DNA from: Apodemus sylvaticus
Lineage: Eukaryota > Chordata > Mammalia > Rodentia > Muridae
Reading direction: 5' to 3'
Length of the DNA stretch: 64,000 nucleotides
Assembly (NCBI RefSeq): GCF_947179515.1
Contig: NC_067485.1
Location: 79,790,846-79,854,845 of the forward strand
The notes beneath the pieces are model-generated. The model made no database searches, was not told the DNA's origin, and saw only the letters and a program-made list of their open reading frames with translations. The stretch's first letter is position 1. Each line of letters begins with the position of its first letter. Positions 47,071 through 62,021 of the stretch are shown piece after piece. A program made the translations under genes and the position numbers.

Positions 47071-48254
47071 TGTGTGTGTGTGTGTGTTTGTGTGCATGTG
47101 TGGACTTTGTCTCACTGTGTATACGTACACAGGAATGCAAGTATCCTCATAGGTACAAGTACTGATACTTCAGAAGTTGTTGTTACAGGGAGTTAGATGC
47201 TACTTGAAGGTAGATGCTGGTAACTGAAATTAGATACTATTATTCTGTTGGTTAACTTTGTTTTGTTTTGTTGGTGTTGTTTATTATTATCAACTTGACA
47301 GACACAAGTTTAATTTGAAAAGAAAGAAACTTTACTGACAAAATTATTGATTATACCATTCTAGAGACATGCCTGTGGGAACATTTTCTTAATTACCTCT
47401 GGATGGGGAAGAGGCTTAAATCATGTATACACACAAATGAATACATATGTTCAAGACACACAAACACATGCAAATAAACAACGATTCATTCCACATAGTA
47501 GTACCAAGTATGTGTGGTGTGTGTAAGTACCTTGGTTGAATTCCAATCAAAATTAAAATTTAGAATGAAGACAAATAAAGCCTTTGAAGGATAATTGGGA
47601 AAAGAAAAGAGGACAATCAGTGCGTTAAGACATAGGGGATCAAATATAGAAATATGGGGAAAGACTTGAAAAGATTCTATGGCCCTTTGTAGGAGAAGTA
47701 TTTGAACACTTGGGCTCCAGTTACTGATGATGCTTGGGCAGGTTATGGAAACGTCAGGAGGCAGAGGCTTGCTGCTTTCCCAACTACTGTGGAATCTGTC
47801 CCTCTGTAAACACAGCCCGTTTATTCCTTAAGTTTTCTTTGGTCATTGAATTTATCATAGCACCAGATGTGTAACTAATGCAACCTTTTAAGAAGAAATC
47901 TAGAGAACCTCCTAATGTGGTTTTCACAAAATGCAGAAGATGCAATATCATATGCAGAATGTTAAATCACAGGAAAACACTAGTCACACTTTAGAGAAAT
48001 CAAAATTAAAATAAAAAATAAAAACAAAAGAGGCCAGCCATGTTGGGAGACTCAAAAGTTACGAGAAATTTTGTATTATTTTATTTCAGGTGATAGAATA
48101 ATGACATCTTTCATGCATTACAAGTCTGAAAGTTTTCATGTTATCTATCATTCTGTGTACTCATTAAAATAGAAACAGAAAGGGCTGGAGCATGGCAGCA
48201 AGGGAGGGAGATGAAGCAAGGGAAAGAGGAGAGAGAGGGGGAGGGGAAGGAATC

Positions 48255-48328
<74 letters not shown>

Positions 48329-51300
48329 CATTCTAAGCCTGAAGATTCTGTATTCAGGATGTCAAAAAGTACTTAGAATGCACCTGTGCTATGCATGCAC
48401 AGGCATTTGACAATGTTCCAAAAAGTAATAGAGTATTATAGTTATTCAGCAATATATTAGTTATCAATTGAGGCTCCCTTCTCTTAGATGAATATAACTT
48501 GGTTCACAAAACTAGGCAGCACAGAGGCCAGAGAGGAAGGCTGCTTAATGGATTGCCGCTCATATTTTGCCTGACCTGATTTCTCCTACACCCCAGAATC
48601 ATCTGCCAGGGATGGAACCTATACACAATGATCTTGTTACCCCACATTCCATGGTCATTAAGAAAATATCTGCACATGTTTCTTATAAGCAATTCTTCAT
48701 AGAGGCATTTTCTCAATTGTGGTTCTTGCTTCTCAGATATGTCTGGATTGTGTCAAGTTGACAAAATCAACCAGCACAATTAATGATTACATATAATTTA
48801 TAGATGCCTTAAAATAAAAAGACATGTCAGTGGCCTTAAATGAAAATTAAATATTTTTGGATTCTGAGCTCTGTTTGATACTATAGAACAATTCCTATAT
48901 AAAATATAAGACATCAATCTGTATGTTAGTTTATGTACACATACATGTAAATTTCTTAAAGGAAACTCAGGTTTGAAAATGTTTATATTTCATGTGTATA
49001 TGGATTATGATCATGGAATATTAGTATATCTTTTTATGGGTCCACATGAATAACATATCATGGTTAAATATTTAAAAGTAGAAGAAAACCCAATTTTATC
49101 CATGTAAATTTTGATCTTTTATAACAAGCACACAAACAAGATATGGGTATTAATATCTGAAATGTAGGAGGAAAAAAATAAAAGCATATTTCAAAGTAGA
49201 AATTGAAAATATATTAGGAAGATTACAGTTGACATCAGAGAATGCTTTCACTGTCACTTATTATGGTCAAAATCATCACAGAAGTTAGCAATTAATACTG
49301 TTCTTCCAAAATTTGAAATTGTGTTGTAGGTTTCTTATATGAGTTTAAAAATAGAACTATTTGTTTTATTATAAACTTGTAGACAAGATAGGAATTTATA
49401 TTTAGGTTTTGGTAAAATCACTCTTTAGTTGTGGGTGAATGCTTTGATAAATAAATGTCATACCTGTCTATTTCTTCTTCTAGTTCCCTATTTCTCCTTC
49501 TCATTTCATGCAAACTCTGTGTCAGTGACAGGTACAACTTAAACTGTTCTTCTTGAGCCTTTTCAGACGTTGAAAAAAAATATATGAATACAATTTTAAC
49601 TGTAGAGATCCACTTTTCTTTCTTAGAAATATTATTTACCAAGCATAATATTCTTAGATAATTCAGAACATATTTTCTGAAATTGATACATGTGAGCATA
49701 GATTTCAAAATAATAATTTTTAAAATTGTCTTATGGATTTGGGTGTTTGGCAAGATTGTATTTTTTGTAGGCTTAGGCCTACCTATTGCCAGATCTGAGG
49801 AGGAAATGTTACCAGTTTCCAAAAGAGCTAGAGTTCCAAAAACTAGGCATTGACACATGGATGCTGGGACCTTAACCCAGGTTTCTGCAACAGCAGCAAG
49901 TGCTCTTACACACTTAGTCATCTCATTGGCCCCCAGATAACACTTTATAGAAGACCTCAGCTATGTGACATTTTCATTGTGACATTTTTCTGATATATAA
50001 ATTTATAAATATTATTTGTTAAACATGGGAAGGTTTTTTTTTCCTAGCTCACTAATGTAGCCCTCTTTCTGGGACTCTTCTTCTGACTCTTCCTCAGTAA
50101 CGGTCTCCTTGTTTCTCTACTGTCTATTATACACCTTCAGTCTATGATTCTGACAGCACCTCCAAGGTTGAAGTCCCCACTCTTCCCACTCTAACCCTCT
50201 CTCCCTCAGGACTCACCATTTTTCTGCTATTAGAAATGTCATCTTCCATGCTTGCCACAGTAACATTACATCATACTATCATAAATAGAGACCACACATG
50301 TACTCTGAAATCTATCCTGTGGTTCCAGAATTCTATATTTCTTCCCTAGGTAAATATTCCATTCCTAACTTTAACCTGTAGAAGTCAGTCCCTGGGAGGA
50401 TCTTATGAGTCTCTAATAGAACTCTTCCATGACCCAAGATATGGCCAGTACCAGTCTGAACTCTGTCTTCCTTACCCTAACTCTCATACTTCCTCAGTAC
50501 ACCCTTCAATAGTAACAACTACTATAATTAATGGTCATAATTACTCCTCTTTCCTTTGGTATTCCAACCCTACCAAGTCTCCAAGACCATTACCATGCAC
50601 ATTGAAGAACTCAATGCCACCAACAATTATCAAAAGGAGATATTTCAAACTTCCAACACTCACCTTCCCAGGACTTATGACACTCACTTAAGAGGAGTCA
50701 CAGGCAGAACTCTTCTCCTCGGTTTGCTGTGTTCTTACCTTTCCATCTGTCTTTTTCACCTCATCATCTGTGGACATACATGAATAGCCTCCCTCCCTCA
50801 GCAGAAAGAATATTCATATTCCCATCCCTATGCTACTTGGGGCTAAGAATCCTATGACCCTCTTGAATGGCAAACTTGCTCTGCTGGTCTGGTCAAGCCC
50901 TTGTTTCCCCTCAGTAACTCACTCTATTCCTGACATTGGAGGACCTTTGGGGAGGATGTTCTTTACTCACAGTGTGATGGTTGGGATATGCATGGTTCTT
51001 GGGAAGAGACACTCTTAAGAGATAAGGCCTGCTGAGAGTAGGTGTGGTGTTGTTGCAGGAAGTACCCCACTGTGGCAGTGGGCTTTGAAGCTCCACCCAT
51101 TTCTGAAGAGTGCTTTCTCCTACCTTCCTGAGAATGCCAATCTATTGACAGAGGTTGGATCATGATGGAGAACTCTTAGTTCATTCTCCAGCACTATGCC
51201 TGCCTAAAAACTAAAATGCTTCCTGTCTTGGTATTGTACTGGACCTCTGAACCTATAAGCTAGTCACAAATCAATTTTGTCCTTTATATCATGGAATCTG

Positions 51301-54300
51301 TTCCCAGCAATAGAAAGCCTAAGACATACACACACACAAAAAAAATGGCTTTGCCAACTCTCTTCTTGGTACATTATTCATTTCATCAAGACATGTTCTC
51401 ATCTAACTCACCCCTAATAGCACCTGCTGGTGAAGGAAGAAGCCATGCCTTTCTCTGGCAGAATATGCATCACTCAGGTATCCTGTCCACAACTGGCACT
51501 GAGTGACTGAAAATATGAGTTCAAGCCAATCCACACTACTAGCCCGGACTTCCCACCTCAAGTCTCTTTAGGCTTGCCTCCTTTCTCTTTCATTTCTCAT
51601 AGAAAATAAAAACACCAAGGGTGTGAGAGGGTACCCGGTCCTAACGGGGAGGTCTTTAGTCAAAATGACCAACAGCGTGGAAATGGAACCTGAAGAGACC
51701 ACCTCCAGTAGATAGACATGTCCCGAGTTGAAGGATTTGGCAATCTACCCATCTCAAAATATGGTCCCAGGATTGTTCCTGTCTAATGGAAATGCAGGGA
51801 CAACACTGGAGCAGAGACTGAAGTAAAGGCCATGCAGAGACCACCTCAACTTGGGATTTATACCATATACAGATGTCAAATCCCTAACTCTGTTGCTGAA
51901 ACCAAGATGTGGAAGAAGCCTGGCATGGGTGTACTCTGAGAAGCTCTACCAACACCTGACTGAGACAGATACAAATACTTACACCAAACCATTGGCCTGG
52001 GCATGGGGAACCCTATGGAAAGAGTGAGGGAAAGGACTGAAGGAGGTAAAGGGTATTGCAACCCCATAGGATAAATAACAGTATCCAATAACTGGATACC
52101 TCAGAGCTCCCAACAACTAAGCAACCAACCAAAGAGCATACAAGGGTTGGTCCATGGTCCCTGCTACAGGATTGCCTTGTCTGGCCTCAGGGGGAGGGGA
52201 TGTGCTTGTTCTTGTGAATGCTTGATGCCCTAGAGAATCAAGATGCTAAAGGGATGATGTAGGAATGGATGAGTTGGTGTGGGAGCACAATTAGAGGTTA
52301 AAACGGTAGGGGAAAAAGGTGGGGTGTTTGTGGAGGGGCTCCCAGGAAGAGGAATAACATTTGAAATGCAAATAAATAAAATAATATAAAAATAAAATAA
52401 CAAATACTAAAGATCTTTCAAAATGTCATATGGAGACCTGATACTATAGAAGCTTTCTAAAGAATATTCATATACACATGTATAAAATGAGTGAAAAAAG
52501 CGTTTCTACAATGGGGTGATGCTGGCCCTATTCAATACCGCAGTGGTAATAAATGCTATCCCAGGAATGGTTTTCTTCTTCTACAGTTTTTGACAAGCGA
52601 GGTCATACGATATTCAGGTACTTCCTAATGCTCTTGGTTACCCTCTAAAACCTGATGGAAAGAAATTATTCCTGGAGACCTCACTCCTTGAGCTATAACA
52701 TGTGGGAATCTACAATATAACCTGGAAACATTATTCCCCTTAGCTAGCTTTCATAGTGCTAGAAGCTGCTAGAGGAGAAAAGAAATCAACACATATGTAG
52801 ATATGAACCCTGCTGCCTGCAACTATGACTACCATTGCCAGCCATCACTGGTGGTAAAAAAGACTCTTAATCTACTGTTTTCTAATTGGATGTAAGGCCC
52901 CTTTTATATGTTAAACCCATACCTTGAACTGTTGTCTGAGCCAAGAACCTGTGACTAAATATATCCTATCCTTAGTGGAGAACCTACTACTGCACTACCT
53001 CATGGGCAGACAATTAACCTGACTCCTATAATTACTAACAAATAGTAACAATGTGAAGCTATCAAATATTTGAACAGGGAGAATATCTGACTCTCCTAAA
53101 ATGTGGTTATATGCTGTTTCTGAACACAGGAAAATTTCTTTCAAGTATTAGAGAATTAAAACAAAATGGACTTCATAAGTCTATACTTACCGGGGTTCTT
53201 GAAAGCTCTTCATTCTCCTCTGCTTGGAGGCTTGCTGCATCATTTAATTCTAAACTTTCAAGGGTGGCCCTAAAAATATGTTTTAAAATGATTGTGCATA
53301 ACTGGCCACATTGGAAAATACCAAATTAGTTTCTGAAGAAACATTCAAATGATTACACAAATTCTGAAAAATTTGAAAGATAGTGATTTGGAAACTATCA
53401 CTCTCTCTGTGCCCCTTTGTCTCTATAAACTTTAGATGTAATTTGAAGAAATATGCATTTTCTTTTTTTGTCTTAGTGCATATCAAACTTTCACACATAC
53501 AAAGCATACACACATTGAGTGAGTACCACCCACCAACAAACTATGAATTTTAAGTAACTAAGACCAGAATGTTTCCTGATTTCAAAAGTGTGTAATTACT
53601 ATGAATGATGCAATTTCTCTTTCTTCATTCTTTCCTTGAAAACACTAGAGCTATTCAGCACAGTGCTTACATTATAGACCTCTGTGAGTGACCCTCATGT
53701 CCCAAGATCATGACGCAGTTTGCGTGTTCATAAAGTACCTCATGCAACTAAAAGAAGCACTAGGTAGACTGTGCCCTGTGTTCCTGTTGCAAAAACAAAA
53801 CACTGCCCTCAGGTCTTTCCTGACATGATAGACTAGAGATTCTCTGAAATGCTGAGCCGATATATTTTTCTCTATCAAGCTGACTTCTGAGCGATCACCT
53901 CCATAGTGAGGGAAGTGATTAAAAAGGAAATGGAGTCATTTAATCACTTCTGTAATGATACTGCCAATGTGTTTCTTAGACTTTGGAGACTTGAATAGTG
54001 GGCATTTGGAAAACGTGGGAACTGTGGTTTACATTTGGCTCAAAATAAGGCTGGACTAATGAATCACTCTTGCATGAGTTCATGAGACCAGAAAACTCAC
54101 TTACATGAATGCAGATCATGAGCTTGCAGGTGGAATAAAGAACTCTTCTACAGAGTTGGCCCAAGGCCATACACATTAGATTCTGTCCTATAATCTGTAT
54201 CCATCCCTGAAAATCTCAGTGATATGGAATTTAAAAGTAGTCAGTAAGTTTATTTAGTGGAGGAAATATTCCAGAAGTCATTATACTTTGTGCTATCACA

Positions 54301-57300
54301 TTGTTAATGCTCATGGTTTTAACTTTGCTTAGGGCAACCAAGTGAGTTGAAAAGTATACAGGTTATTTAGAAATGTGACATCATCCTGGTGGAAATAGAC
54401 AAACTTTCGACAAGATGGCTAGCAAAGTAAAAGGCTCATCAACCCTGAAAACAGCTTAGAGTACTTTGCATTAACAGGGCTGCCTTTGAGACAGGCCCAA
54501 ACTTCAAAAGTACATGCATAAAATGAAAACAAAGAGGGAATGCATTCTTTAGGATAGCAGTGACTCTCAACCTTGAATACAGCCTCAGTTATACTCTCCT
54601 ACTAAAAGCCAGATGGGGATTTGAGTCTTGAAGTTTGGCTGCCCTGTGTCCACAGGCCTGGGTGTTACTTAAGCTGCAAAATCACTAAGTAGTAACCATT
54701 CTGGTGATAGTCTTGCAGTGTATGTCAAAATGCAAGCATAACTTGGCAATGGTGCGATAAAGCAGTATTGCATAGAAACGCCAGTTAGACAAGACGATGT
54801 GAATCTGTTAAAGTCCATATACAGAATGTCTGAGTGGTTTATGTGTAAAGGAGTGAAGGTAACACCTAAATTGTCAAGATGCAAAGAAGTAATAGGATGT
54901 TGCAGATGTCAGAAATAGAAGATTTTAAGTGATGGAAGTACCAGTAAATGAATGGAACTGGCCCAAAATCAGACCACATGTACTATATGGCACTGCAGAG
55001 GCAGGGCTGCCCAATCCTGGTGGAGTGTATGTGGCACCACCATGTACCACAGACTGTGGGTATGTTTTTTATGTTTGTCCTGCTGGGTTTCAGGCTGTAC
55101 TTGGTATAATATTCATTAATATTTTCCTATTATTATCTTTTGGTATATATTAGGTAATTGACATAAAAACCTATGTAATTTTCATAATTTATGAAAGGAA
55201 TTGGACTTTAGTGTCAGAGAAAAATGGCATTATGAGTAATGTAGAAACTATTAAGATTATCTATTTGGCCTTTGAACTTGGACTAAGCAAATTTTGCATT
55301 GTCAGATAGCCACAAGCTTCTGGGGGGGGTCAAAAGAAGAGTGCTATAGTTTAAATTTCATATAGTCACCATGTTTTAGTGTTTTAAAGCTTTACCATTC
55401 CATTGACTTGCCCAACATGATGAAGTGAATGTCTCATGCACTGTGAACCCCAATGACCTTTTGTAAAGAACCAGGAAAAATAACTTTTGTTTCATTATGA
55501 ATCAAAATGTCTACCCTGCATATTGTGCTGATGTTGAATTAGAACACAGCCAGCACTTCATTTGCATGTTGCTGTGGCTATGTAAACTACACCTCTAATG
55601 TCACATCAACTGTAGTAGGAATGCCATTGTCCATAATGCTTCATGTCACTTCATCCAGGTAATTCAGTGATATTTAAAGACACATAGTCAAGGACTACTG
55701 CACAGTCCCTGAATAAATTTGCCAAGTTTGATAAGCAGGAAATTCCATTTTGTTGTGACTTTTGTTTATATATGCATTTTTACTATGGTTTAAACACACA
55801 TTAAGTACTGTGGCTCATATAAGGTCATATTTGTGTTGTTGAATTTTTCATTTGAAAATGAACATGAAGTTTCCAACTCAAATGAACAACTTTGAATAAA
55901 AGCCTTCAAAGAATACTCATCACAATGTGAGCTACATACAATAACTGTGTTGTGCATTAATATGATTGCAACTGATCATCCTCTAGGTGGTATGACAGTA
56001 AGTTTACATAAGTTTCACTGAGTCCTTTACCATACTACTGAAAGTGGCAGAATATGAGGAGCTTGAGGCCCTGAACACATCACACTACATCATGTATGTT
56101 CACAAATTACATTGAACAAGCCATTTTGTACATTTGTAATAATGCATAGGTTATGTTCTTAGTACTGCTTGGCTGGAATGATCATGTTACATTACACTCA
56201 GTATCTCCCAGCTTAAGCAGAACGTAGCAGATAAGACTATGGGAGGCATCACAAGCACTGATATGAAAATAGCAAAGTGGAATCAATATTCTCTAGTCAA
56301 TTAACATCAGTTCTCATGCAGTAGTATTTTCACATCTATGGTGGGAAATGGTAGGAAATACCTACAACTGCAGTTCCTCAAACTATGAGGCAGTTTTGTT
56401 CACTTTCTTTATCTGCTTGTGTTTTCCTGTATTTGTTTCAGGGATTAATGTGTTTCCTCTTTAAAGACTTCTACTTGTTTACCTGTGTTCTCTTATATTT
56501 CTTTAAGGGAGTAATTTATGGCCTTCTCAAGACTTCTATCATTTTCATGAGATGAGAATTTAGATCTGAATATTGCTTTTCAGGTGTGTTGGGGTATCCA
56601 TGGCTTGATGTGGTGGAAGAACTGGGTTCTGATGTTGCTAAGTAGTATTGGTTTCTGTTACTTATGTTCTTGTGCTTGCCTCTTGCCATCTGGTTATCTC
56701 TGGTGTTAACTGGCCTCACTGTCTCTGACCAGAGCCTGTGCCTTCTTGAAACCTGTGATTTGATGCAAGATATTTCCTATCCATTCACATTGAGGCTGTG
56801 AGAGGCCAGAGATGACAGGGGAGAGAGGAGGAGGAGGAGCTAAGAAAAGGAGGGTTAGAAAGAGAAGGAGCATGGGAGCTGCACGAGGGAGTGCAGGAGG
56901 GGATGCACAGATCCAGATGGTGTCAGATGGGTTTCTCCTGTACTGAGAGGTTAGAAATATTGGGACAGAACTTTATCATTGTAAATTGGCATTATGAAAT
57001 TGGAACTTTCTTATATATAAATATATTTGGTTAACTATTCAAGTTTGAGGGTCACTCTATACCGGATACATGGAAGGACTGGTGCAAAGGCCTGGTTGTG
57101 CAGTACTTTTTATAAATAACTGCTACAGTGATCCTGGGATTCTCTGATCCTGGATGTGTCAGAACTCCTTGGGGTCAAGCTGCATCTGGGTGGGGCCTGA
57201 ATGGGTGGGAATCCAGAGCACAGGCTCAGCTCTGGGAACAGGTGCAAATTGGAAGGAGCATGGGCCTCTGGCTGGGCAGGTCCTAAATTCTAAACTTCCT

Positions 57301-60300
57301 AATACTGTGACCCTTTAATATAGTTACTGCTATTGTAGTGACCCCGAGTAGAAAATTACTTTTATTTCTACTTCATGATTGTAATTTTGCTATTTTGTGT
57401 ATTGTAATGTATATCTTTCAATGTATTATATGTTTTGCAATGTAAATATTTCCTAAGGGTCTTATATGACACCTGTGAAAGGGTCATTTAACCCCTAACT
57501 TAGTAACAACACACAGGTTGAGAAGAACCAGTGGGGTAGAGAATGAATAATTACAATATCTTATCTAAAATTACCAAAAAAATTAATAAAAATATTAGGT
57601 TTCAAGTTATTCTGTTCACTAAAGTTTATAAATTTTATACAACTAAACTATAATCTTCATAAAATATAATTAGCCACAAGGATGTTTCACAAAGGAATAA
57701 AGAATGTTAAAATATGTTCAAGCATTTTGTTCATTATTAGAATCCAACATCATACAGATCATCTCAAATGCATTCTTACAATTTTTTATTTCTATTTTAT
57801 TTTCTTTCAATTTACTCTATCAATTATATAAATCATACAATTTACTTGATAAATTTAGTAATCAATTACAAAGTATCAAATGTCTCTCAACATACAAATT
57901 TGAATTTTTTCTGTGAATTAATGTTGAATAATCTATTTAGAAATCATATATTTGCCTTGTGCATATGAGAATGAAATAAGATCTAAGTTTATCTCTATGG
58001 AAGGGTGATACTTTACTACTTTATTTAAAATTCTTGGTTCACTATAAAGCAATATAATATTAAAAGAATTTGTCTTAATTAAGAAAACTATTGTTTCATA
58101 TTCCATCGGTGAAATTTGAAATTAATATAAATTTTGTTTGGAACAATTACATCAGCCAAGTCCTTTAATATGATTTACATCCTTTAGCTAAAGGAATCAA
58201 TATTAAAGAATATATTCAAATTTGTATTCAAATAAAAATAATTCAATATTTAGAGAAGCTTTTAAGAAAGTGTATTCTTTGTAGCATAATTGTAAAATAT
58301 TTTTTAAAACTTTAATTGATGCCTCATGAAAATGAGGTTTCTCTGTAGATATCAAGAGTGTGATTGCATGGGCCACATACATATATCTCATATACGCATA
58401 TGTACATAATTATGGAAATAGTAATAATGATATTTGTAATTTAATTATTTTCACATTCTACAAGGCTAACAATTCTCCCACTTAACAATTGAAGCACCCA
58501 ACCAGTCACCCCAAAATCAAACAACTGAGGCCAGAAGATCACAAATTTGGGGTTTCCCTAGACTACATAAAGATATCTATCAAAAGTAATAATAATAAAA
58601 CCCAAATATGAAAAGTTCTTCCCTTTCAGAACACTTACAAAGTTAGTGACAAACTACAAATGTTCTATTTATGCTCTAATGAAAACAGTTAAAATATTTC
58701 TCTAAAATTGGGACATCCTACCTCAAACTGCATAGCTCATCTTGCAGTTCAGCATTTTCAATCTCTAGTTGAGACCACTCCTCTCGCAGTGCAATAATTT
58801 CATTACTTATACGTTCACAATCTTCTTCAATTAGTTCACAGTTATGTTTTTCAAAGTCTATTGATCTTTTATATGTATAAACTGCACCCCAGATTTTCAC
58901 TAGGATCTCAGAATTTATATCTGTATTGGAGAAAAAGCACAATTACAGTACAGCAGCATTTTTGATAAATAAAACAGACTAGAGTTTTACCTAAACATGA
59001 TGCACTGTAGAAATGTATCCTGAGGACCCACACAGTGGAAGACATGGTACATTCTGAAGATATGAAAAGAAGACAGTTAAGGTGTTTAGTTTAAGAACTA
59101 GTAGAGAAGACAAAAAAAGACATAAAACCAGATATTACAGACTCAGATGATACTGAAGTCAAACAAAGTTTTAATGTTGAATAAGCATGCAGGAATATGC
59201 CCTAATGGAAGGGATGAGTAGGCATGAAGTAAGAACAAGAAGTAGTTGGTCAGAGTGTGAAGAGGCACATTGCCAGTATTCTACAGCAGACTAGAAGTGG
59301 AGATGCTACTGCCCTCTAAATCTAAACAAGGTCAAGTAAAAAGTACTGATTTTGATTCCTACCTCAAACAACACAAATCAGAAAAAAACATGTTTTAGAC
59401 ACTGAAGATTAAATGCTTCAGACATGACATAAATTGTTAGCTAATAAGCACTAAAATAGTTTGATGATATTATCCCAATTTTCTATCTCTGTGCTGAGAT
59501 AGTACAGACTAGGTTAGAATATCATGAGGACAAAGCTATTCTGACTCTCCTAGACTCCTGGAGCTGTGCAGATAAGCTATTTGGTGAAGAAAGCAGCCAG
59601 AAATCACAGGCCAGAAGTCTGGAAAATAGACACAAAGAAGAGGGGATGCTCTGGGCATGTTACTAGGCCGTCTGAAACATACTATAGAGCACATAACAAC
59701 ATTGGAATTCCAGGAAATATCCTGGGGCTGAGGGACACAACATCCCACACAATTAGAGGAGACCACCAGTGTTCACACAATGCCAGGAAAAGGGCATGTC
59801 TTCCCATAGGCTAGAGTAAACAAGGAATAATTTACAGGACTATAGTTAGCAAAAAGCATTGGCATGCTTTAGGAATGGAGAAAAAACAATATGCTGGGTG
59901 CATTTGTTGTGGTTTACCTAATAATTATACAAACTACAAAAGAAGGACCAAACTGATTATAAGAAATATATAATGCATATATAGAATTCAGAAAACTGTA
60001 TAGAATGGAATGGAGAAGAAAGATAAAATCATTATTACAGACTAAAATGATAAAGAAATGAAACTAAGTTTTGACATCAAATAAGATAAAACAAAATCAT
60101 AAACATAGTTAAATATATTAAGCACATATTAGTTACATATAAGTGTTGATAAATAATAAATAAAAATAGAATAATAAAATACATATATGAATGTCATGAG
60201 GTCATGTGTCATACTTAAATAGTTTTCATTTATTATTATATGGACACACAGATATGGGTATTAATTTAAATTAAAAAAAACTTACATTACTATAAGGACA

Positions 60301-61988
60301 CAGATATGGGTATTAATTTAAATTTAAAAAACTTAAGCGACAAAATGTTGCATAAGGCAAGAATATAAATAAATGTGAAGATGCATAATATAAACTGATC
60401 ACATTTCATGGCATTACTGGGTGCCACTATGGTAAGCTCAAGGCTCATACAACTGTGAGGAAAATGCCATATGTGGATAAATCCTACAGGGGCAGCTTTT
60501 GCTTTCAATAAATTTCTCTCTATATTAAGTGGCTTCTCATAATTTTTATGAAACTTTACCAAAATATATGGTACAGCAAGCACACAAAATCGGTCTTAAC
60601 AACTCTTTAGAGTATTGGTACAACCTGCACTCAACCAGTGTGTTGGAAAGTTATGTTTTGTGAGAAAGAAAATATTTGTGTATATTTAAAATGTTGAAGT
60701 GTGACTTTCTGGTTTTGTCATATGATACAAACTCACATGGTGTTTTGCTGAAGCAAGACCCAAGGGAGGTCAAGTCATATTTGGAGAGATTATAAGTAGA
60801 ACACAAAGACAGTGATAAGGAGCTTGCATAGCTAGCTATGCAACTCTGCTTTGGTATTGCCTCTATACTGATCTTCAGTTTGCTGAAAGAGACAAGGCAG
60901 AAAACTCCTGGCATTCCAGCTGGTCTGACTTATTCCTAGCCCCTGCTGACTTATGCCAACTCAGGGGAGGCCTAGTATCTTCTGCTGAATTGTGCCACCA
61001 TTGCTGACTCTTGTTTGGTGACACTTTTGTACTGCCCTGTTGGTATCCGGAGACTACTGAACTTGTCTGATGTTATCCTGAGTAAGGAGATTAGAATCAC
61101 CATCCAAAGACCTACTTTTAAACAGGTACACATACCACTTGTCCTATTTCCAATTTTTCCCCTGCCTTTGGATGGTGGGCTAGAAAGTTTATTGAAATGG
61201 TTGATAAGCTGTATTAATGTACATATTAAAAAATCTAAGCTTACACAATGTTGTGACATGATTTGAAATGATGAGGAATGACAAGATTTCTCAGTCATTA
61301 AAGTGTTTGCTATGCAAGCTATTCTAAATTGAATTTGAACTCCAGTACCCATAACTTAGCAGGTTTGGGGGTGTGTTTTGTTTTGTTTTGTTTTGTTTTG
61401 TTGTTGTGTTCCTTTTTTAAGCTATGCATGATGGTACATTCTGTCATCTTAATGCATGGGAGGCATAGACAGGAGGATACCTGGAGCTCACTGGACTGCC
61501 AACCTAACTGAATTGATTAGCTTTGACATCAGTGAGAGTTGCTCTTTCAAAAGAAATGAGGTTGAGAGCAATTTAGGAAGATGCATTACAGGCACACACA
61601 CATAGATATACATACATGCATGCATGTGCATATAAACACACATACAAAAATACATTAACACGCACACTCCATAATATTGTAAAACATCTTAGCAGATTAA
61701 AAATTAGATCCATCAACCTTAAGGGAGCTAGCTAAGTGTATATGGGTGTTGGCTGCACAAGCATGAGAACCTGAGACCAAACCTCCATACAGAAAACACA
61801 TATGACTACACATGTGCTTGTAAGCCCAGCCTTTGAGAGCTGCAGACAAGACCATTGGTGCTCATGTGCCAACCTACCTTCAAACTCAGTGAGGTACCAT
61901 CTCAAGGAATTAGGAGGATAATCTTAGAGCAGGATACCTCAACTCCTCCTTCAGTCTGTGCATACAAAGCGATGCTCACACCCAGTTA

Positions 61989-62021
<33 letters not shown>

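Noticed and set aside
49418..49921. 167-codon minus-strand frame as one gene
   Set aside because: Only 49464-49558 is exon. The remainder is intron and a B3 SINE that happen to stay open.
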